From positions 1-64,000 of the forward strand of contig JARIBW010000010.1 of the NCBI GenBank assembly GCA_029264355.1: DNA of 64,000 nt, in the 5' to 3' direction. How positions within the stretch are numbered: the stretch's first letter is position 1; each line of letters starts with the position of its first letter. The notes beneath the pieces were generated by a model. That model was not told the DNA's origin, searched no databases, and saw only the letters and a program-made list of their open reading frames with translations. Positions 48,380 through 56,490 of this stretch are shown in pieces. The DNA is from Collinsella sp. (GTDB lineage: Bacteria; Actinomycetota; Coriobacteriia; Coriobacteriales; Coriobacteriaceae). A program made the translations under genes and the position numbers.

Positions 48380-48737
48380 CCTCCAAGTCCCATCAATCGA
48401 TGTCCGCGCCCGCTCCTGGACGATGCTCGCCGGCGCATGCGTTCAACTGCCTCAACCGTAGCGCCGGAAGGGGGTGGACAATCCTGCCACTCTTCAATCC
48501 GAAAACTGACCGCGCAGGTGGTGCGCGGTGGAGGGGTGCGTGCAATTCGGCGGGCGGTTGGATATGACGGGCAGACGCGCGGCAGGCGCGGAGTTCTCCA
48601 CAGGCAGCTGCGGAGTTCTCCACAGCCGGATTGGCTGCTATCCACATGCGTCGATGCATTTGGCGCGCTTGGGGCTCTGGGGGCCATTTTTCGTCCGGAG
48701 AGGCGGCGTCATGTCGTTCCAGCGCGGCGTCTGTTCC

Positions 48738-48795
48738 CGAGATGCAACCAAAGTCACATATCCGGGGCATATTTTGTGACTTTTGTTGCATCTCG
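48738..48795. repeat. intergenic palindrome, copy 1 of the AAAGTCAC family
   Basis: CGAGATGCAACCAAAGTCAC plus A pairs over 21 bases with the downstream arm ending TTTTGTTGCATCTCG, with one mismatch and a 16-base loop. Confidence 0.85.
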
Positions 48796-48934
48796 GCGGC
48801 CGTGGGCTGGTGCCGGCGACCGTGGGCTGGTGCCGGCGGCCGTGGGCTGGTGCCGGCGGCTTTGGGCGAGCCCCGGCGGCTTTGGGCGAGCCCCGGCGGC
48901 GATGGGCTGGTGCCGGCGGTTTTGGGGCGAGCGC
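48795..48934. repeat. seven tandem 20-bp repeats
   Basis: Units resemble GGCGGCCGTGGGCTGGTGCC, with a variant GGCGGCTTTGGGCGAGCCCC in the middle. The period of 20 is not a multiple of three, so the array is not a protein repeat. It starts at the last base of the palindrome. Confidence 0.9.
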
Positions 48935-49007
48935 AGGGCTCGAGGTCTTCGGTCGCGCTCGGGCAATCTGAAAAAGGATGTCCAAACAGATTGCATCGAG
49001 GTGCATC

Positions 49008-49060
49008 CGAAGTCACGATTTGCGCATCGATTTGGTGATTTTGGTTATATCTCGCTGGGG
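49008..49060. repeat. degenerate copy of the AAAGTCAC palindrome family
   Basis: AAGTCAC on the left and GGTGATTTTGGTTATATCTC on the right recall copies at 48738 and 58583, but the stem is imperfect. Confidence 0.45.
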
Positions 49061-49087
49061 AGAGAAAGCCGGGCGGGGGGATTCCGT

Positions 49088-49093
49088 TATACT
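49088..49093 (+). promoter_or_regulatory. -10 hexamer of tRNA-Val
   Basis: TATACT eleven bases before the tRNA; the -35 is weak. Confidence 0.5.
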
Positions 49094-49103
49094 CTGCAAA
49101 CGC

Positions 49104-49179
49104 GGGCGATTGGCGCAACGGTTAGCGCAGGTGCTTTACACGCACAAGGCTGGGGGTTCGAATCCCTCATCGCCCACCA
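49104..49179 (+). tRNA. tRNA-Val (anticodon TAC)
   Basis: Acceptor GGGCGAT/ATCGCCC, D arm GGCGCAACGGTTAGCGC, anticodon loop TTTACAC, T arm TGGGGGTTCGAATCCCTCA, encoded CCA. Confidence 0.93.
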
Positions 49180-49616
49180 TGTGATGTTGACGCGGGGGCT
49201 GCACGGGCCCTCGCGTTTTTTGCACGCGGGCTTCGACCTGAGCGCGGGCTTCGGTTGACGCGCGGGCTTCGACCTGAGCGCGGGCTTCGACCCGTGCCGT
49301 TTATGGCATTCAACCCACATCGCGCGCATACCGGAGGGCGTCCCGCCGCGAGCTCGGCCCCGAGTTTCATGGGATGCCTGAGGGGGAGGGGTTCGCCGAC
49401 GCTGCCCGATCGGCGCTCGAGCCTCATGAACCTCGGGCTTTATCGCGGCCGACCGGAGGGACTCGGGCCGCTCGCCGAGCCTCGGGCTTTATCATGGCCG
49501 TTCGGAAGAGATCGGGCCGCTCCCTCGTCCCAATCGTTTTGGTTGGGTCGCTCGCCCCGTCCCAATCGTTTTGGCTATGATGGATGGGACGAATCTGCAT
49601 CGCGAGAAAGGCTGCC
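49180..49616. other. intergenic region with a terminator and direct repeats
   Basis: After the tRNA terminator come four near-copies of GCGGGCTTCGACCTGAGC (49226-49293), two of CCTCGGGCTTTATC and two of CGTCCCAATCGTTTTGG (49530-49575). No gene was recognised. Confidence 0.6.
49189..49221 (+). terminator. terminator of tRNA-Val
   Basis: ACGCG-GGGGC and GCCC-TCGCG pair with small bulges and are followed by six Ts. Confidence 0.75.
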
Positions 49617-50540
49617 ATGAGCGACTTCGATCTCTCGGACTATCCCGTTCTTCCCGCCGACCCCACGGGGGAGCTGCGTGAGAAGCTTGCAGGGGTGAAA
49701 TATGTCTTCACCGACCTGGACGCGACCATGCTGGCGCCCGGCTCGTGCGCCCTCTCGGATAACGACGGAAATCCGAGCACCGCGCTCGTCGAGGCCATCG
49801 TGGCCCTCAAGCGCGCCGGCGTCGAGATCATCCCGTGTTCCGGACGCGCCCGCGTGATGATGCACGAGGACTCGCGCATCCTCGGCTTCAACTCCTATAT
49901 CGGCGAGATGGGCGGCCTGCTCATGCTCGACCTCAAGGCGAACAAGTGGGAGTACTTCACCGGGGACATGCCCTACGACCCCGGCTGCGGCCTCACCCCG
50001 CATCAGGTGATCGAGCGGGCGGGCGTCTGCCAGGGCATCATCGACCGTTGGCCCGGCCGCATCGAGTATCACAACGACATGGCCAACGGCATCAAATATC
50101 GCGAGGTCACGGTCGGCATGCGCGGCGAGGTGCCGGACGAGCAGGCCCAGGCCATGATCGACGTCGCGGGCCTCGGCCTGGTGTGGGGCAACAACGGCTA
50201 CCTCACCCATGTATCCAAGCCCACCACGTTGGACCTGGGCGAGGACGGCCCCGGCCGCGCGTTCAACATCATGCCCGCCGGCCTCAACAAGGGCCGCGGC
50301 ATCGAGCGCTTCTGCGAGCTTCGCGGCATCGACCGCTCGGAGACCCTCGCCATCGGCGACTCCGAGTCCGATTTCCTGGCCGCCCCGTATGTGGGGACCT
50401 TCGTATGCGTGGAGAATGCCCTCAAGGACCCCGCCACGCCCGCGCTCATCGCCGAGAACGACAACGTCTACCTCGCGCGCGGCAAGGTCGTCGAGGGTTG
50501 GGTGTACATGGCAAAGGCCCTGCTGGCCGCCCGTGCGTAG
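49617..50540 (+). CDS. HAD superfamily phosphatase
   Basis: This 307-residue protein has the HAD nucleophile motif VFTDLDATML (Asp, Asp), motif II PCSGRARVM, a C2-type cap, and the late motifs NKGRGIERFCELRGI and AIGDSESDFLAAPYVG. It is similar in size to sugar or phosphoglycolate phosphatases, but the substrate is not determined. The ATG at 49617 follows AAAGG; the upstream extension is rejected. It begins a run of closely spaced genes with murI and rph. Confidence 0.87.
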   Translation: MSDFDLSDYPVLPADPTGELREKLAGVKYVFTDLDATMLAPGSCALSDNDGNPSTALVEAIVALKRAGVEIIPCSGRARVMMHEDSRILGFNSYIGEMGGLLMLDLKANKWEYFTGDMPYDPGCGLTPHQVIERAGVCQGIIDRWPGRIEYHNDMANGIKYREVTVGMRGEVPDEQAQAMIDVAGLGLVWGNNGYLTHVSKPTTLDLGEDGPGRAFNIMPAGLNKGRGIERFCELRGIDRSETLAIGDSESDFLAAPYVGTFVCVENALKDPATPALIAENDNVYLARGKVVEGWVYMAKALLAARA

Positions 50541-50588
50541 GAGCAGGCGGCCCGTGCGTGGGCGCGAAAGCGCATGACGGGAGGAACC

Positions 50589-51467
50589 ATGAGAGATTGC
50601 GAACGCCCCATCGGCGTGTTCGATTCCGGGCTGGGCGGCCTCACGGTGGCGCGCTGCATCGCCACCTCGCTGCCGCACGAGTCGATTTACTACGTGGGGG
50701 ATACCAAGCGGTGCCCCTACGGCGTGCGTCCCGAGGAGGAGGTGCGCTCCTTCGTGCTGCAGGCGGGCAGGTGGCTTGCCGAGCATGAGGTGAAGATCAT
50801 GGTGATCGCATGCAACACCGCCACCGCGGCGGGCCTGCGCATCGCCCAGCAGGTGCTGCCCGTGCCGGTGATCGGCGTGATCGCGCCGGGTGCGCGCGCC
50901 GCCATCAATTCCACGCGCACGCGCAAAGTCGGCGTGCTCGCCACGCCGCTCACCGTCCGCATCGGCGCCTACACGCGCGCCATCCGCGATCTGGATGCGG
51001 GCGTGGACGTATACGGCTGCCCCGCCCCGAGCTTTGTCGAGATCGTCGAGCACGAGCTCGCCACCGGCGCCCACCTGCAGGAACGCTGGCTGCAAAGCGG
51101 GGATATCTTCGACACGCCCGAGAACCGCGCGGAGGTTGAGCGCACGCTCGCCCCCATCATCAACGGCGGTGCGCAGGTGGATACCGTGGTGCTCGGCTGC
51201 ACGCATTTCCCCCTGCTCGCGGGACCGATTCGCCACGCGGTCGGCCCTGATGTGCGCGTGGTGTCCTCGGCAGAGGAAACGACGCGCGAGCTCGAGGACA
51301 TTTTGATCCGCCGAGACCTGGTCGCCCCCCAAACGGCCCGGCCGCAGCACCGTTTCGCCACGACCTCCGACAACATCGCCGAGTTCGCCGCGGCCGGCAG
51401 CTTCATTTTCGGTCAGCCGCTCAAGAGCATCGAGCACATCTCGCTCGACGAGCTCCGTGGCCTGTGA
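50589..51467 (+). CDS. murI: glutamate racemase
   Basis: This 292-residue cofactor-independent racemase supplies D-glutamate for peptidoglycan. The two catalytic cysteines are Cys75 in ACNTAT and Cys204 in [22 protein letters not shown] and [11 protein letters not shown] are also present. GGGAGGA precedes the ATG at 50589; the in-frame ATG at 50574 lies before that site. The D-Glu it makes is later amidated by the MurT-GatD fusion. Confidence 0.96.
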   Translation: MRDCERPIGVFDSGLGGLTVARCIATSLPHESIYYVGDTKRCPYGVRPEEEVRSFVLQAGRWLAEHEVKIMVIACNTATAAGLRIAQQVLPVPVIGVIAPGARAAINSTRTRKVGVLATPLTVRIGAYTRAIRDLDAGVDVYGCPAPSFVEIVEHELATGAHLQERWLQSGDIFDTPENRAEVERTLAPIINGGAQVDTVVLGCTHFPLLAGPIRHAVGPDVRVVSSAEETTRELEDILIRRDLVAPQTARPQHRFATTSDNIAEFAAAGSFIFGQPLKSIEHISLDELRGL

Positions 51468-51519
51468 GGTCTCAACTGCGACGGACCCACTTGAGACTTT
51501 CTTGAAAGGAACATGCCCC

Positions 51520-52254
51520 ATGGAACATATGATGATCGACCGCGCCCATGGACGCGCGGCCAACCAGATGCGCGCGGTCAACCTCACCCGCGACGTGATG
51601 AAGCACGCGCTTGGTTCCTGCCTGGTCGAATTCGGCGATACCAAGGTGCTGTGCGCCGCCACCATCGAGGAGGGCGTGCCCGGTTGGCGCAAGGCGAGCC
51701 ACCAGGGCTGGGTCACGGCGGAGTATGCCATGTTGCCCGCTTCGACCAATCGGCGCACGCGACGCGAGACGGGCAACCGCAAGGGCCGTTCCATGGAGAT
51801 CGAGCGCCTGATCGGTCGCAGCCTGCGCACCGTGGTGAACATGAAGTCCCTGGGCGAGCACACGGTAACCGTGGATTGCGACGTCATCCAGGCCGACGGC
51901 GGGACCCGCACGGCGAGTGTCACCGGCGCATGGGTCGCCCTGCACGACGCGCTCATGGCCTGGGTCGAGGCGGGCAAGATCGCCCGCCTGCCGCTGACGG
52001 GCCAGGTCGCCGCCGTATCCATGGGCCTGGTGGACGGTTGCGAGCTGCTCGACCTCGACTACTCCGAGGACAGCCATGCCGAGGTCGACATGAACCTCGT
52101 GGCCACGGATGCCGGGGAGATCATCGAGATCCAGGGAACGGGGGAGCAGACGCCGTTCGACCGTGCGCGCCTGAACCGACTGCTCGACCTCGGCGAGCTC
52201 GGCATCAAGCAGCTCGTCGACCTGCAAAACGAGGTCACCGCTTTTCGCGACTAG
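51520..52254 (+). CDS. rph: ribonuclease PH
   Basis: This 244-residue 3' exoribonuclease trims tRNA and rRNA precursors with phosphate. Markers are [84 protein letters not shown] and [31 protein letters not shown] lies nine bases before the ATG. It is intact, with no sign of the frameshift known in some E. coli strains. rdgB follows after a palindromic element. Confidence 0.96.
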   Translation: MEHMMIDRAHGRAANQMRAVNLTRDVMKHALGSCLVEFGDTKVLCAATIEEGVPGWRKASHQGWVTAEYAMLPASTNRRTRRETGNRKGRSMEIERLIGRSLRTVVNMKSLGEHTVTVDCDVIQADGGTRTASVTGAWVALHDALMAWVEAGKIARLPLTGQVAAVSMGLVDGCELLDLDYSEDSHAEVDMNLVATDAGEIIEIQGTGEQTPFDRARLNRLLDLGELGIKQLVDLQNEVTAFRD

Positions 52255-52288
52255 CGCATTTCCGCCGACGTGCGGGTGGGGACGTGTG

Positions 52289-52366
52289 CAACTGGGGGCG
52301 GGTGCGTTTTGCGCACGTTCCCGGGCGCACGAGGGCGCATGTGCAAAACGTACCCGTCCCCAGTCG
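52289..52366. repeat. palindromic element between rph and rdgB
   Basis: Two 27-base arms (52289-52315, 52340-52366) pair with a single true mismatch when G-U pairs are allowed. The core on the minus strand is GGGGACGGGTACGTTTTGCA, resembling REP-type sequences. Confidence 0.8.
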
Positions 52367-52408
52367 CGCGTGTTCGCAGCCAAACGATATATCGAGAGGA
52401 AGGCCCCC

Positions 52409-53071
52409 ATGGCACTTGAGAAGATCGACATCGAGTCCCTGGACCCCGAGCGCACCATCGTGGTCGCCACGGGCAACGCCCACAAGCTGACCGAGATCGA
52501 GACGATTCTGAGCAAGGTCCTGCCCGACATCCGGTTTGTGGCCCTTGGCCAGCTGGGAGATTTCGAGGACCCGGAGGAGAACGGCACCACGTTCGTCGAG
52601 AACGCGATCATCAAGGCCGAGGCCGCCGTCGCCGCGACCGGCCTGGCGGCCATCGCCGACGATTCCGGCCTGGTGGTGGATGCGCTCGATGGCGAGCCCG
52701 GGGTGTATTCCGCGCGCTATGCCGGCACCCATGGTGATGACGAGGCCAACAACGCCAAGCTCCTCGATAAGATGCGGGAGGTGGCCGACGCCGACCGAAC
52801 GGCTCGCTTCATGAGCGTCGTGGCCCTCATCGACGCCGCGGGATGCGTGCTCACGGGCACGGGGGCCTGCGAGGGCATGATCGCGCGCGAGGGCCGCGGC
52901 GAGTTCGGCTTCGGCTACGATCCGCTGTTCCTGCCCGCCGACACGCCCGGCAAGACCATGGCCGAGCTCACGCCCGGGGAGAAGAACGCCATCAGCCATC
53001 GCTTCCATGCACTCGAGGACCTGTCCGCCCAACTCACGGCCATCGACGGCTCCCAAGCGGCGGGGCGCTAG
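52409..53071 (+). CDS. rdgB: XTP/dITP diphosphatase, RdgB/HAM1 family
   Basis: This 220-residue house-cleaning pyrophosphatase removes non-canonical purine nucleotides. Signatures are VVATGNAHKLTEIETIL, FVENAIIKAEAA, IADDSGLVVDALDGEPGVYSARYAG, and GEFGFGYDPLFLPADTPGKTMAELTPGEKNAISHRFHAL. AGAGGAAGG precedes the ATG. dtd starts three bases after the stop. Confidence 0.95.
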   Translation: MALEKIDIESLDPERTIVVATGNAHKLTEIETILSKVLPDIRFVALGQLGDFEDPEENGTTFVENAIIKAEAAVAATGLAAIADDSGLVVDALDGEPGVYSARYAGTHGDDEANNAKLLDKMREVADADRTARFMSVVALIDAAGCVLTGTGACEGMIAREGRGEFGFGYDPLFLPADTPGKTMAELTPGEKNAISHRFHALEDLSAQLTAIDGSQAAGR

Positions 53072-53074
53072 CCC

Positions 53075-53521
53075 ATGCGCGCCGTCATCCAGCGCGTCGA
53101 GCGCGCGAGCGTGTCAATCGCCGGGGAGATCGTGGGCGCGATCGGCGCCGGGTACCTGATTTTGCTCGGCGTCGGCCATGCCGACACCCGAGCCGAGGCG
53201 GACAAGCTCTGGGGCAAGATCTTCGCCTTGCGCATCAACGACGACGAGGACGGCAAGACGAACCTATCGCTCGGCGATGTGGGCGGCGAGGTTCTGGTGG
53301 TCTCGCAGTTCACGCTGTTCGCCAATTGCAGGAAGGGGCGCCGCCCCTCCTTCGTCGAGGCGGCGCCCCCGGCGCAGGCCAACGAGCTCTACGAGTACTT
53401 CGTCGGCCTCGTCCGCGACGACGTGGGGCAAGTCCGGACAGGTCGCTTCGGCGCCGACATGCAAGTCGAGCTCGTCAACGACGGGCCTTTCACCATCGTC
53501 CTCGACACCGACGGGCTCTAG
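53075..53521 (+). CDS. dtd: D-aminoacyl-tRNA deacylase
   Basis: This 148-residue enzyme removes D-amino acids from tRNA. It starts [13 protein letters not shown] and contains [19 protein letters not shown] and the Gly-Pro stretch [11 protein letters not shown] that form the active site. The gene is placed three bases after rdgB, so they are co-transcribed. It has no strong ribosome site of its own apart from GGGGCG, consistent with coupling. Confidence 0.95.
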   Translation: MRAVIQRVERASVSIAGEIVGAIGAGYLILLGVGHADTRAEADKLWGKIFALRINDDEDGKTNLSLGDVGGEVLVVSQFTLFANCRKGRRPSFVEAAPPAQANELYEYFVGLVRDDVGQVRTGRFGADMQVELVNDGPFTIVLDTDGL

Positions 53522-53539
53522 CCCGGATAACGGATCGGT

Positions 53540-53596
53540 GCCGGCCTCGGCATCGGCATCGGCATCGGTGCCGGTATCGGCATCGGCATCGGCGCC
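53540..53596. repeat. short GGCATC-type tandem repeats after dtd
   Basis: Nine or so six-base units of CGGCATC/CGGTGCC type in a row, outside any gene. Confidence 0.7.
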
Positions 53597-53604
53597 ACGA
53601 CGTG

Positions 53605-53662
53605 ATCGCCTATGGATTTCTTCCTTTTCGCAATGCTCAAATGGAAGAAATCCATAGGCGAT
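53605..53662. repeat. 20-bp perfect inverted repeat after dtd
   Basis: ATCGCCTATGGATTTCTTCC and its exact complement at 53643-53662, loop of 18 bases, followed by TTTTCC. It may be the dtd terminator or a small palindromic element. Confidence 0.85.
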
Positions 53663-53797
53663 TTTCCTTAGGGGGGCGAGGGCGCACCTCGTGACCGACG
53701 CGGCCTTGAGCGAAACCTCACCTCCCTGCTATACTCCAATGCGTTTGTCTATCTTGGGCGCATTCTGTCTATACGGCGCCCTGCTGGAGGCCATAGC

Positions 53798-54094
53798 ATG
53801 GAAGAGATGGAAGTCAATCACGTCGCGGAGATCCAGGAGAAGCTGACCGGGATGGTCGGCGACCGCGTGAAGGTCAAGGCCAACATGGGCCGCACCCGCG
53901 TCATCGAGCGCATGGGCGTCATCAAGAACGTGCATCCCGCCGTATTCATCATCGAGGTCGATGAGCGTCGCGGCCGCAAGTCCCGCCAGTCCTACCAGTA
54001 CGTCGACGTGTTGACCGGCACCGTCGAGCTGTTCGACCCCGAGACCGGCGAGCACATCTTCACCCCGCTCGGCACGCAGCTCGAGGAGCACTAA
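53798..54094 (+). CDS. veg: Veg family protein
   Basis: This 98-residue protein matches the Veg family: VAEIQEKLTGMVGDRVKVKANMGRTRVIERMGVIKNVHPAVFIIEVDE, then RQSYQYVDVLTGTVEL. It is an SH3-like small basic protein; in Bacillus subtilis Veg promotes biofilm gene expression, but the mechanism is unclear. CTGGAGG precedes the ATG. Like veg in Firmicutes it directly precedes ispE, with the GTG of ispE at the next base. Confidence 0.9.
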   Translation: MEEMEVNHVAEIQEKLTGMVGDRVKVKANMGRTRVIERMGVIKNVHPAVFIIEVDERRGRKSRQSYQYVDVLTGTVELFDPETGEHIFTPLGTQLEEH

Positions 54095-55048
54095 GTGCCC
54101 GCGCCGAACCCCGCGTTCGACCCGCTGCGCGCGGCGGGCGCCCGCGCCGAAGTTCCCCAGGGCCGTTTCATGCTCATCACCGCCCCGGCGAAGATCAACC
54201 TCTACCTGGGCGTCCACGAGCAGACGGATGAGGAGGGCTACCACGGCGTCGACACGGTCATGACGACGCTGGATATCGCCGACACCCTCGCCATCGCGCC
54301 GTCGGAGCGCCTCATGGTCAAGACGGTCCCGGAGGCCGATTTCCCGCAGGAGAGCAACACCGCCTACAAGGCCGCCGTCGCGATGGGGGAGGCCTTTGGC
54401 CGCGAGCCGAATTTCGCGATCCTCATCGACAAGCACATCCCCATCCGCGCCGGCCTGGGTGGGCCGTCCACCGACGCCGCCGCAACCATCATGGGCATCT
54501 GCCGCTACTGGGGCGTGGACCCGCGCGATGAGCGCATCGACGCGGTGGCGCGCTCGATCGGCGCCGATGTGCCGTTTTTCCTCTACGGGCCGCCCGCGCA
54601 TCTCGACGGCCGCGGCGATACGATGCGGGAGATGTTCCGACCGCTCACCGGCACCCCGGTCGTCCTGGTCAAGCCCATGTCGGGTGGCGTCTCCGCCGTC
54701 GAGGCGTATCGTCGCTTCGACGAGGGCCCGGTGCCCGCGGGTGAGCTCGAGCCCATGCTCGACGCCATGCGCGCCCACGACGAGGAGGCGGTGTTCGCGC
54801 ATATCTCGAATAACCTCGCCCCGGCCGCGTGCGATCTGTGCCCCGAGATAGGCGGGATCCTCGATTGGCTGCGCGCGCAGCCAGACGTCCGTGCCGTCGA
54901 TGTCTGCGGGTCCGGTTCCACCGTTTTCGCCGTCTGCGCGACGCAGATGGCGGCCGAAAAGATCGGCATTGCCGCCATGAACGAGCACGGATGGTGGGCT
55001 CAAGCTGCGAAGATGGAAAAAAGTGGGCCTTTTATCGCCGTGGGCTAG
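54095..55048 (+). CDS. ispE: 4-diphosphocytidyl-2-C-methyl-D-erythritol kinase
   Basis: This 317-residue GHMP kinase acts in the non-mevalonate isoprenoid pathway. It has ITAPAKINLYLGV, the ATP loop PIRAGLGGPSTDAAATI (usually GGGSSDAA, so slightly altered), and VCGSGSTVFAV near the end. The GTG start directly follows the veg stop, with GAGGAG ahead; it gives a 25-residue extension before the usual first strand. An internal ATG at residue 26 (MLITAPAKIN) is an alternative start. Confidence 0.92.
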   Translation: MPAPNPAFDPLRAAGARAEVPQGRFMLITAPAKINLYLGVHEQTDEEGYHGVDTVMTTLDIADTLAIAPSERLMVKTVPEADFPQESNTAYKAAVAMGEAFGREPNFAILIDKHIPIRAGLGGPSTDAAATIMGICRYWGVDPRDERIDAVARSIGADVPFFLYGPPAHLDGRGDTMREMFRPLTGTPVVLVKPMSGGVSAVEAYRRFDEGPVPAGELEPMLDAMRAHDEEAVFAHISNNLAPAACDLCPEIGGILDWLRAQPDVRAVDVCGSGSTVFAVCATQMAAEKIGIAAMNEHGWWAQAAKMEKSGPFIAVG

Positions 55049-55050
55049 CA

Positions 55051-55077
55051 TTGGGAGAAATCTTTTGATACTATAAC
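55051..55077 (+). promoter_or_regulatory. tRNA-Pro promoter
   Basis: TTGGGA, 15 bases, TATAAC, eight bases before the tRNA. The spacing is short. Confidence 0.4.
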
Positions 55078-55084
55078 CGAGCTA

Positions 55085-55161
55085 CGGGTTGTGGCTCAGC
55101 TTGGTAGAGCACCGCGTTCGGGACGCGGGGGTCGCTGGTTCAAATCCAGTCAACCCGACCA
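55085..55161 (+). tRNA. tRNA-Pro (anticodon CGG)
   Basis: Acceptor CGGGTTG/CAACCCG, anticodon stem CGCG with loop TTCGGGA, T arm CTGGTTCAAATCCAG, encoded CCA. Confidence 0.95.
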
Positions 55162-55170
55162 TTGCATTGC

Positions 55171-55198
55171 AAGGGGTCGCCTTCGGGCGGCCCTTTTT
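55171..55198 (+). terminator. terminator of tRNA-Pro
   Basis: AGGGGTCGCC, loop TTCG, GGCGGCCCTTTTT; one mismatch in the stem. Confidence 0.75.
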
Positions 55199-55478
55199 GC
55201 GTTTGCGGCATCGGCTTTCCCCGGTCGATCCGCCGGGCCCTCGCCCGTGGCGGCCTCACGCCCCGTGCGCCGCCATGCACGATGCGGGGGGGGGGCTTCA
55301 CCGACGTCCGAAAATACACCACACGTCGCTTACCGGCTCTTAACCGAACGGACTCATTGCCCGTGTAGAATTGTCAGATGTTGTGCAGAGTCGTGATGGC
55401 GGGTTATACTCTTTCGAGCTAGCGCGCGGCGCATATCGCGCATGTCACGCCAAACGGAAAGTTTCTGGAGGAAATGGT

Positions 55479-55736
<258 letters not shown>

Positions 55737-55836
55737 CCCGCGTACACAAGGGTTGATCGCGGCCGGTTGACCCGCCAGGGTTCGCCGGTCGCTTTGCTGT
55801 TATTTTTGCACGCACACGCTAAGAGGGGATCGTCGC

Positions 55837-56307
55837 ATGGACGTAAGCCAGATCGTACTGACCGCCGAGGGCCGCAAGAAGCTCGAGGAGGAGCTCGCCT
55901 ATCTCGAGGGCGAGAAGAGCCGTGAGATCGTCGAGCACATCAAAGAGGCCCGTGCATTCGGCGACCTTTCGGAGAACGCCGAGTACGACGCCGCCAAGGA
56001 GGATCAGGCCCGCAACGCCGCCCGCATCGCCGAGATCCGCGCCACCCTGGCCAACGCCCAGGACGCCGTCGCCGGTTCCAGCATGATCGTTTCCATCGGC
56101 AGCGTCGTGACGCTGATCGACGGCGAGGGCGAGGCCTCCGACTTCACCATCGTCGGTACCACCGAGACCAACGTCCTCGAGCACAAGATCTCCAACGAGT
56201 CCCCGGTCGGCCGTGCCATCATCGGTCACGGCGAGGGCGACAGCGTCGAGGTCGTGCTCGCAAACGGCAAGACGCGCGTCTACACCATCGCCAAGATCTC
56301 GCGCTAG
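55837..56307 (+). CDS. greA: transcription elongation factor GreA
   Basis: This 156-residue factor rescues backtracked RNA polymerase by stimulating RNA cleavage. The N-terminal coiled coil carries the acidic tip (FGDLSENAEYDAAKEDQ, with Asp and Glu), and the C-terminal FKBP-like domain ends VEVVLANGKTRVYTIAKI. AAGAGGGG precedes the ATG. lysS follows about 180 bases downstream, an order common in Actinobacteria and Firmicutes. Confidence 0.96.
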   Translation: MDVSQIVLTAEGRKKLEEELAYLEGEKSREIVEHIKEARAFGDLSENAEYDAAKEDQARNAARIAEIRATLANAQDAVAGSSMIVSIGSVVTLIDGEGEASDFTIVGTTETNVLEHKISNESPVGRAIIGHGEGDSVEVVLANGKTRVYTIAKISR

Positions 56308-56334
56308 GGTTCTTTTGGATCCTAGCGCGCAATT

Positions 56335-56372
56335 CCGCTCCTTGACGCCGCATGGCGCCAGGGGGCGGTTTT
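56335..56372 (+). terminator. possible terminator after greA
   Basis: CCGCTCC and GGGGGCGG enclose a structured loop and are followed by TTTT. The stem is imperfect. Confidence 0.45.
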
Positions 56373-56490
56373 CGTTTGAAGCCCCTTCGCGGTACGCCCG
56401 CCAGGCGGTCGCCGCATAGAAGAACAGTCGGGCCCCCGGGGGTCCAACAGCCGGGTCCTCGGGCCCGGCGCCACGAGAGGAGTCACAGAG

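Larger units (their letters stand above)
48385..49080. other. repeat-rich intergenic region without a recognised gene
   Basis: It holds two tandem CGGAGTTCTCCACAG units near 48588-48618, two palindromes and a 20-bp tandem array. Open frames here are in low-complexity sequence and no family is recognisable. Confidence 0.6.

Noticed and set aside
48795-48934. possible CRISPR array
   Set aside because: The 20-bp repeats are directly contiguous, with no spacers and no cas genes nearby.
48139-49258. open frames of 140-320 codons in the repeat-rich region
   Set aside because: They run through palindromes, tandem repeats and the tRNA-Val gene and show no recognisable domain.
55286-55295. run of ten Gs after tRNA-Pro as a slippage or regulatory site
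   Set aside because: It is outside any supported gene and single; length could also be a sequencing artefact.
56308-56490. T-box leader for lysS
   Set aside because: No T-box sequence or specifier loop could be seen in the 180-base gap; only a weak terminator-like hairpin.
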